Positions 14,879 through 24,226 of a stretch of DNA of 64,000 nucleotides are shown here, one piece after another. The stretch spans positions 57,087 to 121,086 of the forward strand of contig NZ_JAHLEF010000013.1 of NCBI RefSeq assembly GCF_018861755.1. The letters run 5' to 3'. The position numbers were made by a program, and so were the translations under genes. Numbering within the stretch: the stretch's first letter is position 1; each line of letters opens with the position of its first letter. The notes under the pieces are model-generated. The model saw only the letters and a list, made by a program, of their open reading frames with translations. It was not told where the DNA came from and did not search any database. This DNA comes from Clostridium sp. CF012 (lineage in GTDB: Bacteria; Bacillota; Clostridia; Clostridiales; Clostridiaceae).

Positions 14879-16792
14879 ATGTTAAATATTATGTTAAAGG
14901 ATGGAAATGTTATTCAAATTGAACAAGGTGCAAAGGTTTATGATATTGCTATGAACATTAGTCCAGCACTAGCTAAAAAAGCTTTGATTGCAAGAATAAA
15001 TGGTAAAGCTACAGAACTTATGACTGAAATAAATTGTGATTGCGACCTAGAAATCTTAACGTTTGAAGACATTGAAGGTAGATTGGCATTAAGACATACT
15101 GCAGCTCACGTGCTTTCTCAAGCAGTAAAAAGGTTATATCCAAATGTTAAGCTTGCTATTGGTCCTGCAATTGACAATGGGTTTTACTATGATTTTGACT
15201 CAGAAGAAACATTTACTCCAGAAATTCTAAAAAAAATAGAAAAGGAAATGGAGAAGATAGTTAAAGAAGGGTTTAAGCTTGAAAAATTTGTGCTTTCAAG
15301 GGAAGAAGCTATAAAGCTTATGCTGGAAAAAGAAGAACCATATAAAGCTGAATTGATTAATAATCTACCTGAGGGAGAAATTATATCCTTTTATAGGCAA
15401 GGAGAGTTTGTTGATCTTTGTGCAGGTCCACATGTTCCATCCACTTCATATATTAAAGCATTTAAGCTTTTATCTATTGCAGGAGCTTACTTTCGAGGTG
15501 ATGAAAATAATAAGATGCTTCAAAGGATATCTGGAACAGTATTTACTAAAAAAAGTGAATTAGATGCTTACATTACTATGCTTGAAGAAGCAAAAAAGAG
15601 AGATCACAAAAAGCTAGGAAAAGAGTTAAAACTATTTTCATTTATGGAGGAAGGACCAGGATTTCCATTTTTTCTACCAAATGGTGTTGTTTTAAAGAAT
15701 AATTTAATTGAATATTGGAGAGGTATTCATAAAAAATCTGGATATGTAGAAATTGAAACTCCAGTAATCTTAAACCGAAAGCTTTGGGAAACTTCAGGAC
15801 ATTGGCACCACTTTAAAGAAAATATGTATACAGTTAATATTGATGAAGAAGAGTTTGCAATTAAGCCAATGAACTGTCCAGGCGGTATGCTTGTTTATAA
15901 GTCAGAACCTCATTCTTATAGGGATTTACCTATAAGAGTAGGAGAATTAGGTAGAGTACACAGACATGAGCTGTCGGGAGCTATAAATGGGCTTATGAGA
16001 GCAAGGGCGTTCACTCAGGATGATGCTCATATTTTTATGCTTCCGCAGCAAATAAAAGAAGAAATAAAGGGTGTAATCCGACTTATAGATGAAGTTTACT
16101 CAAGGTTTGGATTTAAATACAGTATTGAACTTTCAACACGACCAGAAAATTCTATGGGAAGCGATGAGGAGTGGCAAATAGCAGAAAGCTCCCTTGCTGC
16201 AGCATTAAACGAGATGAATATGCAATATAAGATAAATCAGGGTGATGGAGCATTTTATGGTCCAAAGATTGATTTTCATTTAGAAGATAGTCTAGGTAGA
16301 CGTTGGCAGTGTGGAACTATACAATTAGACTTTCAACTTCCTCAAAGATTCGATCTAAACTATATCGGTAGTGATAGTGAAAAGCATAGACCAATAGTTA
16401 TACACAGAGTAATCTTTGGAAGTTTAGAGAGATTCATAGGAGTATTAATAGAGCATTTTGCAGGTAAGTTTCCAACTTGGATTGCACCTGTACAGGTAAA
16501 AGTATTACCTATTTCAGAAAAATTTGCTGATTATGCAAAGAATGTTGCAGACCTCCTTAACGAAAATAACATCAGAGTAGAATTTGACAGTAGGGTAGAA
16601 AAAATTGGTTATAAAATTCGCGAAGCAAGAAATGAGAGAGTACCATATATTTTAGTTATAGGAGAAAAAGAGCAGCAAGAAGGTAACGTTTCTATGAGAA
16701 GTAGGAAAAATGGAGATGAGGGGAAATCTTCCTTGAGTGAATTTATTGCAAGGGTTAAATATGAAATAGATAATAAAATTCTAGAAGTTTAA
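14879..16792 (+). CDS. thrS: threonine--tRNA ligase
   Basis: A 637-residue class II synthetase that charges tRNA-Thr. GAGGAGGAAAT precedes the ATG. Domains in order: TGS (1-60), second additional editing domain (about 62-225, with the RHTAAHVLSQAV and CAGPHV zinc/editing motifs), catalytic core (about 240-530, with IKPMNCPGG, which supplies the zinc-binding Cys, GRVHRHELSGA and GSLERFIG), and the anticodon-binding domain (about 535-637). Length and all motifs are normal. Expression is set by the two tandem T-boxes upstream, consistent with amino-acid-starvation control. Confidence 0.98.
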   Translation: MLNIMLKDGNVIQIEQGAKVYDIAMNISPALAKKALIARINGKATELMTEINCDCDLEILTFEDIEGRLALRHTAAHVLSQAVKRLYPNVKLAIGPAIDNGFYYDFDSEETFTPEILKKIEKEMEKIVKEGFKLEKFVLSREEAIKLMLEKEEPYKAELINNLPEGEIISFYRQGEFVDLCAGPHVPSTSYIKAFKLLSIAGAYFRGDENNKMLQRISGTVFTKKSELDAYITMLEEAKKRDHKKLGKELKLFSFMEEGPGFPFFLPNGVVLKNNLIEYWRGIHKKSGYVEIETPVILNRKLWETSGHWHHFKENMYTVNIDEEEFAIKPMNCPGGMLVYKSEPHSYRDLPIRVGELGRVHRHELSGAINGLMRARAFTQDDAHIFMLPQQIKEEIKGVIRLIDEVYSRFGFKYSIELSTRPENSMGSDEEWQIAESSLAAALNEMNMQYKINQGDGAFYGPKIDFHLEDSLGRRWQCGTIQLDFQLPQRFDLNYIGSDSEKHRPIVIHRVIFGSLERFIGVLIEHFAGKFPTWIAPVQVKVLPISEKFADYAKNVADLLNENNIRVEFDSRVEKIGYKIREARNERVPYILVIGEKEQQEGNVSMRSRKNGDEGKSSLSEFIARVKYEIDNKILEV

Positions 16793-16831
16793 CAACAACT
16801 AACAAAATATAAAATTATGGGAGGTTATTTT

Positions 16832-17365
16832 ATGTATGCGGTAGAATTATTTCTAAACGAACAATCTGATTTATATGTAAGAAGTATTTGGGATGAGCTA
16901 AGTCATGAACACATAGATTCAAGTCTAAAAGACATTAAAGAAATATGTCCCCATATAGCCTTGTCAGTATATGAGGATATAGACATAGTAGATTTTACTG
17001 AAGAATTTCTAGTCTTTAAAGCTAACTTTAAACCTATTAATACTTGTTTTGATATACTTGGAGTGTTTCCCGTAACTGGTACTTGTTTCTTAAAGCCTAC
17101 TGTAACTGAAGAATTATTAAATATTCATAGTAAATTTCATGAGCAATTTAGAGCTTTCAATGAAAAATCCAATTCCTATTATTTACCAGGACATTGGAAC
17201 CCTCATTGTACACTAGCCATAGGATTAAGCGCTGAAGAGCTTAAGGGTGTATTTAATTTTTCATTGGATAGATTTAAACCCTTAAGGATTACCTTAAATG
17301 ATGTGGGATTGGTTAAAATAGATTTTAAGGATGGTAAATGTGTAAGTAGTATTAGAATAGGTTAA
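16832..17365 (+). CDS. 2H phosphoesterase superfamily protein (2'-5' RNA ligase-like)
   Basis: A 177-residue protein. The ATG at 16832 is used because the upstream in-frame ATG at 16817 overlaps the ribosome site GGGAGG. Two 2H-type motifs are visible, PHIALSVYED (about 44-53) and PHCTLAIGL (about 124-132), each with the HxS/T pattern that forms the paired-histidine catalytic site for cyclic phosphodiester or RNA 2'-5' chemistry. The physiological substrate is unknown. It lies 39 bases after thrS and may be read through from it. Confidence 0.78.
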   Translation: MYAVELFLNEQSDLYVRSIWDELSHEHIDSSLKDIKEICPHIALSVYEDIDIVDFTEEFLVFKANFKPINTCFDILGVFPVTGTCFLKPTVTEELLNIHSKFHEQFRAFNEKSNSYYLPGHWNPHCTLAIGLSAEELKGVFNFSLDRFKPLRITLNDVGLVKIDFKDGKCVSSIRIG

Positions 17366-17412
17366 TAAATCTAAATAGATTTATTAACCTAGGAAACAAT
17401 AATGACTTATAA

Positions 17413-17537
17413 TTTTTTCTTAGATTATGCTAACAAAAGTATATGTTGCTCAGAATGCTAAAGTTTAGAATTACTTGGCGACGTGAAAGCATTCCAGCAA
17501 CATATACTTGACCTTATAGCATAATCTAAGAAAAAAA
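17413..17537 (+). repeat. Dispersed long-palindrome repeat, copy B (internally deleted)
   Basis: A 125-base version of the same element. Both ends are intact (TTTTTTCTTAGATTATGC and GCATAATCTAAGAAAAAA) with AAAGTATATGTTGCT and AGCAACATATACTT arms, but roughly 110 bases of the centre are missing. It fills the gap between two convergent genes and ends two bases before the thioesterase stop codon, so it may also act as a bidirectional terminator. Confidence 0.88.
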
Positions 17538-17539
17538 TC

Positions 17540-18289
17540 TTAAATCCAAGTACTTTCTAATAGTGTGAGCTCAGTACCCTCTTCATTTATGATTTTATGT
17601 CTACATATTATTTTGTTTTCTTCTCTTATAACTTCTGTGCTTACTTTTATGATTTCTCCATAGGTTGTTTCCTTTTCGTAGGTTACCTTAATATTCTTTA
17701 ATTCACAATTTAGTACTACATCCTTTGGCACCGTTTCTAAAGCCCAAGCAACATATTTAACATTATTAACATGCATATTCGTATCAATATCACTATACCT
17801 AACTTGGAAGCTTTTCTCGCTATCCACTATCTTTATTGATTTTATGTCCTCAATCTCTATAGGTGTATCATTGCTTTCATCTATACCATATGTCGCATAC
17901 ATATCTTTCATAATTCTTATTGGACGCCTTCTATCTGTATTTATTAAAATCCACACAGAACTGGCATATCCTATTTTATCTCCTTCTGCATTAATAATTT
18001 CATATTTCCTATAGGCATAGAATTTTCTGAAGGAATATGGAAAAGTTTTCACCCTTATAGTTTCGTTTAATAGAGGATATGACTCCATTGTTATGTCCCA
18101 TTTATATAGCACCCAAGCCATCTTCTTCTCTTTAAGATGCTCTATTCCAACACCCAATATTTCACTTTGGTACATTGCCATATCTCCAAGATAATCCACA
18201 ATGCTTGTAATTAAAGCTCTCTTATGAATATCTACTTCATAATAATGAATATTGTAATTTCTTTCTGTAACCACTGGAATTCTAGTCAT
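17540..18289 (-). CDS. acyl-ACP thioesterase (FatA/FatB type)
   Basis: A 249-residue enzyme that releases fatty acids from acyl-ACP. AGGAGGT precedes the ATG. It has the double hot-dog arrangement of the family: an N-terminal half with ITSIVDYLGDMAMYQSEILG and WVLYKWDI, and a C-terminal half with the catalytic-type segment VRYSDIDTNMHVNNVKYVAW, which holds the expected Asp, Asn and His. Length matches bacterial acyl-ACP thioesterases. No fatty-acid genes are adjacent. Its last codons touch repeat copy B. Confidence 0.87.
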   Translation of the reverse strand: MTRIPVVTERNYNIHYYEVDIHKRALITSIVDYLGDMAMYQSEILGVGIEHLKEKKMAWVLYKWDITMESYPLLNETIRVKTFPYSFRKFYAYRKYEIINAEGDKIGYASSVWILINTDRRRPIRIMKDMYATYGIDESNDTPIEIEDIKSIKIVDSEKSFQVRYSDIDTNMHVNNVKYVAWALETVPKDVVLNCELKNIKVTYEKETTYGEIIKVSTEVIREENKIICRHKIINEEGTELTLLESTWI

Positions 18290-18593
18290 ACTTTACCTCC
18301 TATTATTGTCGTTTTTGAGAAACAATTATTTTTTTATGTAATTTTAGTTTCTTTATGTTAAAATAATATCAAACTAATATAGTAAACATTTATTAGCTTA
18401 ATCACATACCTTTCATTCTACTACAAAATTAAAATTAGAGTAATATTTCATATAAATTTTTTTTTATTATTGTAATTTTTATTAAATTAGTGATAAAATA
18501 TTGTTGTCGGTATTCATAATGAAACTGAACTATTAATAAAGACTTGATTAAAATCGACTTATATCCTTATGGAATAAGAGCGGAGGGAAAAAA

Positions 18594-19181
18594 ATGATTA
18601 ATAATTCTTTTGAAAAGAGAAGGGTAAAAACACATCAACTTACAACTATCGGTATGCTATCAGCTATCTGTGTAGTCCTCGGATTAACTGGGTATGGTTT
18701 TATTCCACTGCCTGGCGCAAAAGCTACTATCATGCATATTCCTGTTATTATAGGTTCTATATTAGGTGGACCTATGGTTGGAATGACTATTGGATTAATA
18801 TTTGGAGTATTTAGCATTATGCAAAATATTATGGCTCCAAATATACTATCTTTTGCTTTTATAAATCCTCTAGTATCTGTATTACCAAGGGTTCTTATTG
18901 GTCTTACTTCTTACTATGTTTATAAGCTAAACTTTATTAAAAAAGATAGCCTAAAAATTGGCCTAGCTACTGTTATTGGCTCTTTAACTAACACTTTTGG
19001 TGTACTTACTATGATATATATTTTATATGCAGCTAAATTTGCTGTTTCTAAAGGCATAGACCCTTCCATTGCTGCCAAGACCATTTATGGTATAGCAGTG
19101 ATAAATGGTGTCCCAGAAGCTATAATAGCCTCTATAATCACCATACCCGTAATACTGTCCATTAAAAAGATAAAAAAATAA
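18594..19181 (+). CDS. ECF transporter substrate-binding (S) component
   Basis: A 195-residue membrane protein with about six hydrophobic segments. CGGAGGG precedes the ATG. The N-terminal TTIGMLSAICVVLGL segment fits the small-residue helix by which S components dock on EcfT, and the PLPGAKATIMHIPVIIGSILGGPMVG stretch is typical of vitamin-type S components such as the pantothenate or pyridoxine-like groups. The substrate cannot be fixed from sequence. There is no energising EcfA/EcfT gene here, so it would use a shared module. The 304-base gap upstream (18290-18593) shows no recognised riboswitch. Confidence 0.82.
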   Translation: MINNSFEKRRVKTHQLTTIGMLSAICVVLGLTGYGFIPLPGAKATIMHIPVIIGSILGGPMVGMTIGLIFGVFSIMQNIMAPNILSFAFINPLVSVLPRVLIGLTSYYVYKLNFIKKDSLKIGLATVIGSLTNTFGVLTMIYILYAAKFAVSKGIDPSIAAKTIYGIAVINGVPEAIIASIITIPVILSIKKIKK

Positions 19182-19185
19182 AGCA

Positions 19186-19223
19186 AAGACACTTAGCATT
19201 TGCTAAGTGTCTTAATTTTTTTA
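19186..19223. terminator. Bidirectional terminator
   Basis: AAGACACTTAGCA pairs with TGCTAAGTGTCTT (19186-19213) followed by AATTTTTTTA, with A-rich sequence on the other side. It serves the convergent S-component and DUF1858 genes. Confidence 0.88.
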
Positions 19224-19406
19224 TGCGTTTAATTTAGTCATTAATGCTTCTAAATCAAGACCATGAACCATCGCTGCTTCTTCTAATGTTTCAGCTTGTG
19301 CTGAAGGACATCCTACGCAACCCATTCCAAATCCCATTAGTACTTCAACTGATTCTGGTTTTTGTCTTACAACTTCACCTATTGTCATATCCTTAGTTAT
19401 TATCAT
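19221..19406 (-). CDS. DUF1858 domain protein
   Basis: A 61-residue protein. The first part, [42 protein letters not shown], is the DUF1858 signature, with the two cysteines in CVGC. The same module forms the N-terminus of ScdA/YtfE-type iron-sulfur repair proteins and occurs alone as hybrid-cluster-associated small proteins. A role in redox or metal handling is inference. A Fur-box-like sequence lies upstream (19487-19512). Confidence 0.87.
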   Translation of the reverse strand: MIITKDMTIGEVVRQKPESVEVLMGFGMGCVGCPSAQAETLEEAAMVHGLDLEALMTKLNA

Positions 19407-19486
19407 AGTATCTACCTCGCTTTTTTTTAATTTGAAATAATTATATCAGAACTCGACTAACAAATAAATAGATTTATTTAACTTTA

Positions 19487-19512
19487 ATTATCATTCTCAT
19501 TCTCATTATGAT
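19487..19512 (-). promoter_or_regulatory. Fur-box-like operator upstream of the DUF1858 gene
   Basis: On the minus strand ATGAGAATGAGAATGATAAT reads as three adjacent hexamers of the Fur type (GAGAAT, GAGAAT, GATAAT). A TGATATAAT extended -10 element lies about 40 bases downstream, nearer the DUF1858 start. The call rests on the motif alone. Confidence 0.45.
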
Positions 19513-19669
19513 TATATTGTATATGCTTCTATTTTACAAGTACGCACTTTTTTAATCTTTAGTATATACATGTATACCTTAAAACTATTTCCACAATACT
19601 TATAATTCCCTATAACATATAATACATACCTATTACAAAGATTACCTTTACAATAGGTATGTCTATATT

Positions 19670-20956
19670 CTATATTTCAGTTAATATCATTGTTTGATCT
19701 CTTTTAGGTCCTACTGATACTATTGAAACTTTAACTCCTGTAAAGTCTTCAATTCTCTTTATGTATATTTTTGCATTTTCAGGAATTTCTTCATAACTTC
19801 TTGCATCGGCTATACTTGCATCCCAACCGTCAAACTCTTCATATACTGGCACGCATTTAGCTAAATCCTCGAGACTTGCTGGGAAATAATCTATAACGCT
19901 TCCCTCAAATTCATATCCTACACAAATCTTAATTTTTTCAAGTCCTGCTAAGGTATCTATTTTAGTTACAGCAAAGCTAGTAAGTCCTGAAATCCTTGCT
20001 GCAGTTTTTAATATAACAAGGTCAAGCCATCCACATCTTCTTGCTCTACCTGTTGTTACACCAAATTCAAAGCCTTTTTCTCGAATCCATTCTCCTACTT
20101 CATTATCAAGTTCTGTTGGGAATGGTCCTTTTCCTACTCTTGTAGTATATGCCTTAGCTATTCCTACAGCATTTGTTATCATAGTAGGTCCTATGCCAGC
20201 TCCAGTACAAACTCCTCCTGCAATGGTGTTTGATGACGTTACAAAGGGATATGAACCATAGTCTATATCAAGTAAAGTTCCTTGTGCTCCTTCAAATAAA
20301 ACATTCTTGCCAGATTTTATTGCGTCGAAAATCTTAACTGATATGTCTTTTACATAAGGTCTCATTCTTTCTGCATACTCTAAATACTGAGTGTATATAG
20401 TATCAAAATCTAAAGCTTTTCCACCCAATACTTTTGTTATTATATCATTCTTCATTGATAAACTAGTTTTAAGCTTTTCTTTGAAAACATCCTTTTTCAT
20501 TAAATCACAAACTCTGATTCCACTTCTTTCAAACTTATCAGTGTAACAAGGGCCTATACCTTTTTTAGTAGTTCCGATATCATTTTCGCCTCTAGCTATT
20601 TCATATAAATTATCTAACTCTTTATGGTATGGCATTATAACCTGTGATCTATCACTAATCATCAATCTTTCTGGCGTTATGTTCTCGCCTAGCGCTTCTA
20701 AGTAGTCAATTTCTTTAAATAGTGCTTCTGGATCTACAACCACACCATTTCCTATTACATTTAGCTTTTCTTTATATAATATACCTGATGGTATTAAGTG
20801 AAGTTTATATTCCTTTTCTCCTACGACTACCGTGTGACCCGCATTATTTCCGCCTTGGAATCTGACAACCACATCAGCTCCCTCAGCAAGATAATCCGTC
20901 ATCTTACCTTTACCTTCATCTCCCCACTGGGCTCCTAAAATAATAAATGCTGACAT
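19670..20956 (-). CDS. purA: adenylosuccinate synthase
   Basis: A 428-residue cytoplasmic enzyme that converts IMP and aspartate to adenylosuccinate using GTP, the first committed step to AMP. Family motifs are intact: the N-terminal [18 protein letters not shown] loop with its catalytic Asp, GNNAGHT near 40, [16 protein letters not shown] near 125-140, [23 protein letters not shown] near 215-240, and [12 protein letters not shown] near 295. Length is typical. An imperfect inverted repeat (ACATACCTATT/AATAGGTATGT at 19624-19661) follows the stop codon and may act as terminator. No purine riboswitch is seen upstream. Confidence 0.97.
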   Translation of the reverse strand: MSAFIILGAQWGDEGKGKMTDYLAEGADVVVRFQGGNNAGHTVVVGEKEYKLHLIPSGILYKEKLNVIGNGVVVDPEALFKEIDYLEALGENITPERLMISDRSQVIMPYHKELDNLYEIARGENDIGTTKKGIGPCYTDKFERSGIRVCDLMKKDVFKEKLKTSLSMKNDIITKVLGGKALDFDTIYTQYLEYAERMRPYVKDISVKIFDAIKSGKNVLFEGAQGTLLDIDYGSYPFVTSSNTIAGGVCTGAGIGPTMITNAVGIAKAYTTRVGKGPFPTELDNEVGEWIREKGFEFGVTTGRARRCGWLDLVILKTAARISGLTSFAVTKIDTLAGLEKIKICVGYEFEGSVIDYFPASLEDLAKCVPVYEEFDGWDASIADARSYEEIPENAKIYIKRIEDFTGVKVSIVSVGPKRDQTMILTEI

Positions 20957-21091
20957 ATAAATTCCTCGCTTTCTTCATTTCACAACTTTTTAATTACTGT
21001 AGTTGTGAAATTATATTGTATCTTATGTTTACTACATATTGAATTATACACTTTTAATATTCATATAACCAATGATTTAGTTTAAATACTC

Positions 21092-22504
21092 TTAGTCTTC
21101 CTTTTTAGCTATGTCTCTAGCTACAACTACACCAGTTGTAGATGCTTGCATTAGTCCTCTAGTTATTCCTGCTCCATCACCTATAGTATATAAGTTACTA
21201 ACAGATGTTTCAAATTTATCATTTGTACTAATCTTACTAGAATAGAACTTTACTTCTACCCCATAGAGTAGTGTATTTTTACTATACAAACCTGGTGCTA
21301 TCTTATCAAAAGCCTTTAATGCTTCTACTATAGAAGTTAAGTGCCTTTGTGGCAATACAAAGCTTAAATCCCCTGGTACTGCTGATTTCAAAGTAGGGAC
21401 AGTAGTTGATTTAGCTAGTCTATCATAATCTGTTCTTCTTCCTTTTAGTAAATCCCCCAGTCTTTGAACCATTATGCCTCCGCCAGTTAACATATTACCT
21501 AGCTGAGCTATATATTTCCCATAATCAATAGGTTGATTAAAGGGCTCTGTAAAAGTAGTAGATACAAGCATTGCAAAGTTTGTATTAGTTGTTCTAAGCT
21601 TTTGATCTGAGTAACTATGACCATTCACAACTGCGATCTTATTATCATCATAATATTCTGCTGAAACTACTCCACCTGGGTTCATGCAAAAGGTTCTAAC
21701 CTTATTGTCGAAGGTATCAGAGTAATATACTAATTTTGCTTCATACAAGTCCTTAGTTAGATGATCCATAACAGAATTAGGTACCTCTACGCGAAGTCCA
21801 ATATCTACTGCATTATTAGTAACCACAATGTTATGTTTTTTGGCTTCATTTGAAATCCATTCTGCCCCACCTCTACCCGGTGCTGCTACAACATACTTTG
21901 CATCAACCTTAACCACGCCGTCTTTATTTTTTAATAATATCCCAGTGGCTTTATTATCTTCTATTAAAATATCTTCCACTTCACTAAGTTCCATAAATTC
22001 AGTATTTGTATTATCCATTAAATGATGATACATAGATTTTAAAACTTCATAGGCAAGCTCTGTTCCTAAATGCCTTACTGGGCATTCAACAAGACGAATA
22101 TTATGTTTACTTGCTTCGTATTTAATTTCGTCCACCTTATCGCTATTAAGTCCATATACCTTTTCATTTGCTCCAAATTTTATATATATGTCATCACAAT
22201 ACTTTATTAATTTTTTTGATTCATCTTCAGTTAAATATTCAAGAAGTCTTCCACCCACCTCTGGGCTTAGAGAAAGCTTACCATCTGAAAAGGCTCCAGC
22301 ACCTGACCATCCAAATGTTATCCCACAAGGATTACATTTAACACATTTGCCATTTTCTCTAGCTGGACATTTTCTTTTCTCAATACTTCTTCCCTTATCA
22401 ACTATAAGTACACTAAGTTCAGGTTTTTTATTTGTAATTTCTAGTGCCGTAAATATTCCTGCGGGTCCGGCTCCTACAATAACTACATCGTATTTTTTTT
22501 TCAT
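21092..22504 (-). CDS. FAD-dependent oxidoreductase (COG2509-type)
   Basis: A 470-residue flavoprotein. The ATG at 22504 is chosen because AGGGGGT lies eight bases upstream; the frame extends 13 codons further without a site. The N-terminal dinucleotide fold reads VVIVGAGPAGIF, followed by a cysteine-rich stretch CPARENGKCVKCNPCGITFGWSGAGAFSDGKL, typical of this uncharacterised dehydrogenase group. YVVAAPGRGG and the C-terminal YTIGDGAGITRGLMQAS complete the FAD site. The Cys cluster suggests redox or iron-sulfur chemistry. Its upstream region holds three copies of a 45-bp degenerate direct repeat. Confidence 0.85.
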   Translation of the reverse strand: MKKKYDVVIVGAGPAGIFTALEITNKKPELSVLIVDKGRSIEKRKCPARENGKCVKCNPCGITFGWSGAGAFSDGKLSLSPEVGGRLLEYLTEDESKKLIKYCDDIYIKFGANEKVYGLNSDKVDEIKYEASKHNIRLVECPVRHLGTELAYEVLKSMYHHLMDNTNTEFMELSEVEDILIEDNKATGILLKNKDGVVKVDAKYVVAAPGRGGAEWISNEAKKHNIVVTNNAVDIGLRVEVPNSVMDHLTKDLYEAKLVYYSDTFDNKVRTFCMNPGGVVSAEYYDDNKIAVVNGHSYSDQKLRTTNTNFAMLVSTTFTEPFNQPIDYGKYIAQLGNMLTGGGIMVQRLGDLLKGRRTDYDRLAKSTTVPTLKSAVPGDLSFVLPQRHLTSIVEALKAFDKIAPGLYSKNTLLYGVEVKFYSSKISTNDKFETSVSNLYTIGDGAGITRGLMQASTTGVVVARDIAKKED

Positions 22505-22531
22505 TTCACATACCCCCTTGTATTCCTTAAG

Positions 22532-22640
22532 GGCAGATAACAACTATTAATTGCTATCCCTCCTGCATTACTCTTAGGCAAATAACGATTATTATTTATT
22601 ATCAGTCCTGTGTTAATTTCGGACAGATAACAATTACAAG
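22532..22640. repeat. Degenerate 45-bp direct repeat, about 2.4 units
   Basis: The words GGCAGATAAC, GGCAAATAAC and GACAGATAAC begin at 22532, 22577 and 22622, exactly 45 bases apart, and the first two units share further positions including TATTA and TCCTG. They lie just upstream of the FAD oxidoreductase gene, in its probable promoter or leader. Confidence 0.55.
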
Positions 22641-22753
22641 TGTTTGTTTACCCACTTAATAGTATCAGAGCGAGATGTTCCAGTCAATACAAAACGCGAA
22701 TATTAATAATTTATTTTTAATTATAGTTCGTATATTTAAAATGCGAATATATG

Positions 22754-22966
22754 TTACTCATCCCACAAACCTTCCGTTAATTTTTCTATTTCTTTTTTTC
22801 TTTTCGCAGTTTCGGCCTTGTCAATAGTTATAACCTCTGCGATATTAATAACCATACCTTCTTCTACTCCAGTAGGCAATTTTATTTTATGTATATTCAT
22901 CATTTTTCCATCCCGAAGTTCTACTACAGCATAATCTCCTTCAAATCTATCTATTATTCCCTTCAT
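22754..22966 (-). CDS. DUF3006 domain protein
   Basis: A 70-residue protein. The ATG at 22966 is preferred over the TTG at 22984 because AAGGTG overlaps the latter. The sequence MKGIIDRFEGDYAVVELRDGKMMNIHKIKLPTG matches the small beta-barrel DUF3006 family, common in Firmicutes and often near nucleases or secreted proteins. Function is unknown. It starts 30 bases after the yhaM stop codon on the same strand, so the two are probably co-transcribed. Confidence 0.82.
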   Translation of the reverse strand: MKGIIDRFEGDYAVVELRDGKMMNIHKIKLPTGVEEGMVINIAEVITIDKAETAKRKKEIEKLTEGLWDE

Positions 22967-22995
22967 TCTTATCACCTTATCCAAATATTTTTTAT

Positions 22996-23958
22996 CTATT
23001 TATTAATAAAACTCTTATAAATACTTATATTATCTAAGGACCATATTCTTTCTGAAAATTTACCTTCCTCGGTATCCGTTAATGCCTTATTCATATCATA
23101 CATTCTTGCATCCATTATATCTAAATGATGTAACATCTCCGCTTCCGGTATCATAGGTTTTTTAGGGCTTCCGTATTCCGCTTCATAATGATGAGCTAGC
23201 ACCATGTGTTGTAATAACATAGATACTTCCTTATCCGCTTTAACCTGGAGACTTGCTGTTTCTATCATTTTAATGCCTTGAACTATATGGCCTATAAGTT
23301 GACCTTCTACTGTATACTCGGATACAATCCCAAGCTCACTAGAATTCATCTCATATATTTTTCCAATATCATGAAGTATTATACCTGCATATAATAAATC
23401 CATATTTAAAAAAGTATAAATTTCGCCTAATTTCTCTCCTGCTTTAAGCATTGTAGTTGTATGATATAAAAGCCCTGATCTTATAGCGTGATGATTAGAC
23501 TTGGCTGCGGGGTAATGCATAAGCTTATCTTCATTATCACCTAAAATATTTGTAACTATATTTTGAATATCTATATTTTTGATTTTAGATAGATAATTTA
23601 AAATATCATCATACATTTTTTCTGGTGAATATGGTGCCACTGCAACATAATCACAAATGTTAACTTCATCTCTTTCTTCTGATAGTCTTATCATTTCAAT
23701 TTTTAATTGAAGCTTTCCTCGCCACTCATTTACACTACCTTTAATTTTCACTAAAATATTTTGCTTAAAGGTATTTTCTAATTCTTCATTACATTCCCAG
23801 AGTTTAGCATTTATATCCCCTGTGGCATCTCCTAAATTAAAGTCTAAATATTTATTTGTATTACTGTTATTGGAAACCTTGCTATCTACAGATTTTATAA
23901 CAAAAAAGCCTTCAATCCTATCACCTTTTTTTATTTCACTTATCTTCTTAATTTCCAT
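22996..23958 (-). CDS. yhaM: 3'-5' exoribonuclease YhaM family protein
   Basis: A 320-residue nuclease. The ATG at 23958 is used because AAGGAGAT precedes it; an upstream 32-codon extension lacks a site. The N-terminal 110 residues form an OB-fold (KKGDRIEGFFVIKSVD to GDINAKLWECN to VKIKGSVNEWRGKLQL). The HD phosphohydrolase domain follows with HHAIRSGLLYHTTTM and LLYAGIILHDIGKI. In Bacillus YhaM degrades RNA and single-stranded DNA from the 3' end. All HD residues are visible. Confidence 0.9.
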   Translation of the reverse strand: MEIKKISEIKKGDRIEGFFVIKSVDSKVSNNSNTNKYLDFNLGDATGDINAKLWECNEELENTFKQNILVKIKGSVNEWRGKLQLKIEMIRLSEERDEVNICDYVAVAPYSPEKMYDDILNYLSKIKNIDIQNIVTNILGDNEDKLMHYPAAKSNHHAIRSGLLYHTTTMLKAGEKLGEIYTFLNMDLLYAGIILHDIGKIYEMNSSELGIVSEYTVEGQLIGHIVQGIKMIETASLQVKADKEVSMLLQHMVLAHHYEAEYGSPKKPMIPEAEMLHHLDIMDARMYDMNKALTDTEEGKFSERIWSLDNISIYKSFINK

Positions 23959-24144
23959 ATTTATCTCCTTATATTGTATTGAACTTATTATATATAATAC
24001 ATTATGCTGATATAAGTGCTTAATATTTCTATATCTATTAAATAAATTACACAACTTAAATATACTCTTTAATTATACATCATTATTGTTTTTCCTCCAA
24101 TATTATTATAATTTCACCTAAACCATTTACATATTATACATTTA

Positions 24145-24206
24145 CAAAACATACATATTAATGTATAATATGTTATATATTGCATTAATATGTATGTTTT
24201 GTTTTT
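24145..24206 (+). terminator. Perfect 19-bp inverted repeat with T run in front of the OppC-like gene
   Basis: The arm at 24145-24163 (CAAAACATACATATTAATG) is exactly complementary to 24183-24201, with a 19-base loop and TTTTT after it. No plus-strand gene lies upstream to be ended, so it may be a leader attenuator for the permease gene or an operator between the divergent genes. Confidence 0.6.
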
Positions 24207-24226
24207 CATAATACGGAGGTAATAAA

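Noticed and set aside
18290..18593. Riboswitch before the ECF S component
   Set aside because: The leader does not match the THF, preQ1, TPP, cobalamin or FMN riboswitch cores that I could look for by eye.
20957..21091. Purine riboswitch before purA
   Set aside because: The 135-base leader lacks the conserved loop sequences; only AT-rich sequence is seen.
24145..24201. Terminator of an upstream plus-strand gene
   Set aside because: The region to the left is occupied by yhaM on the minus strand, so there is no plus-strand gene for it to end; reported as a leader or operator structure instead.
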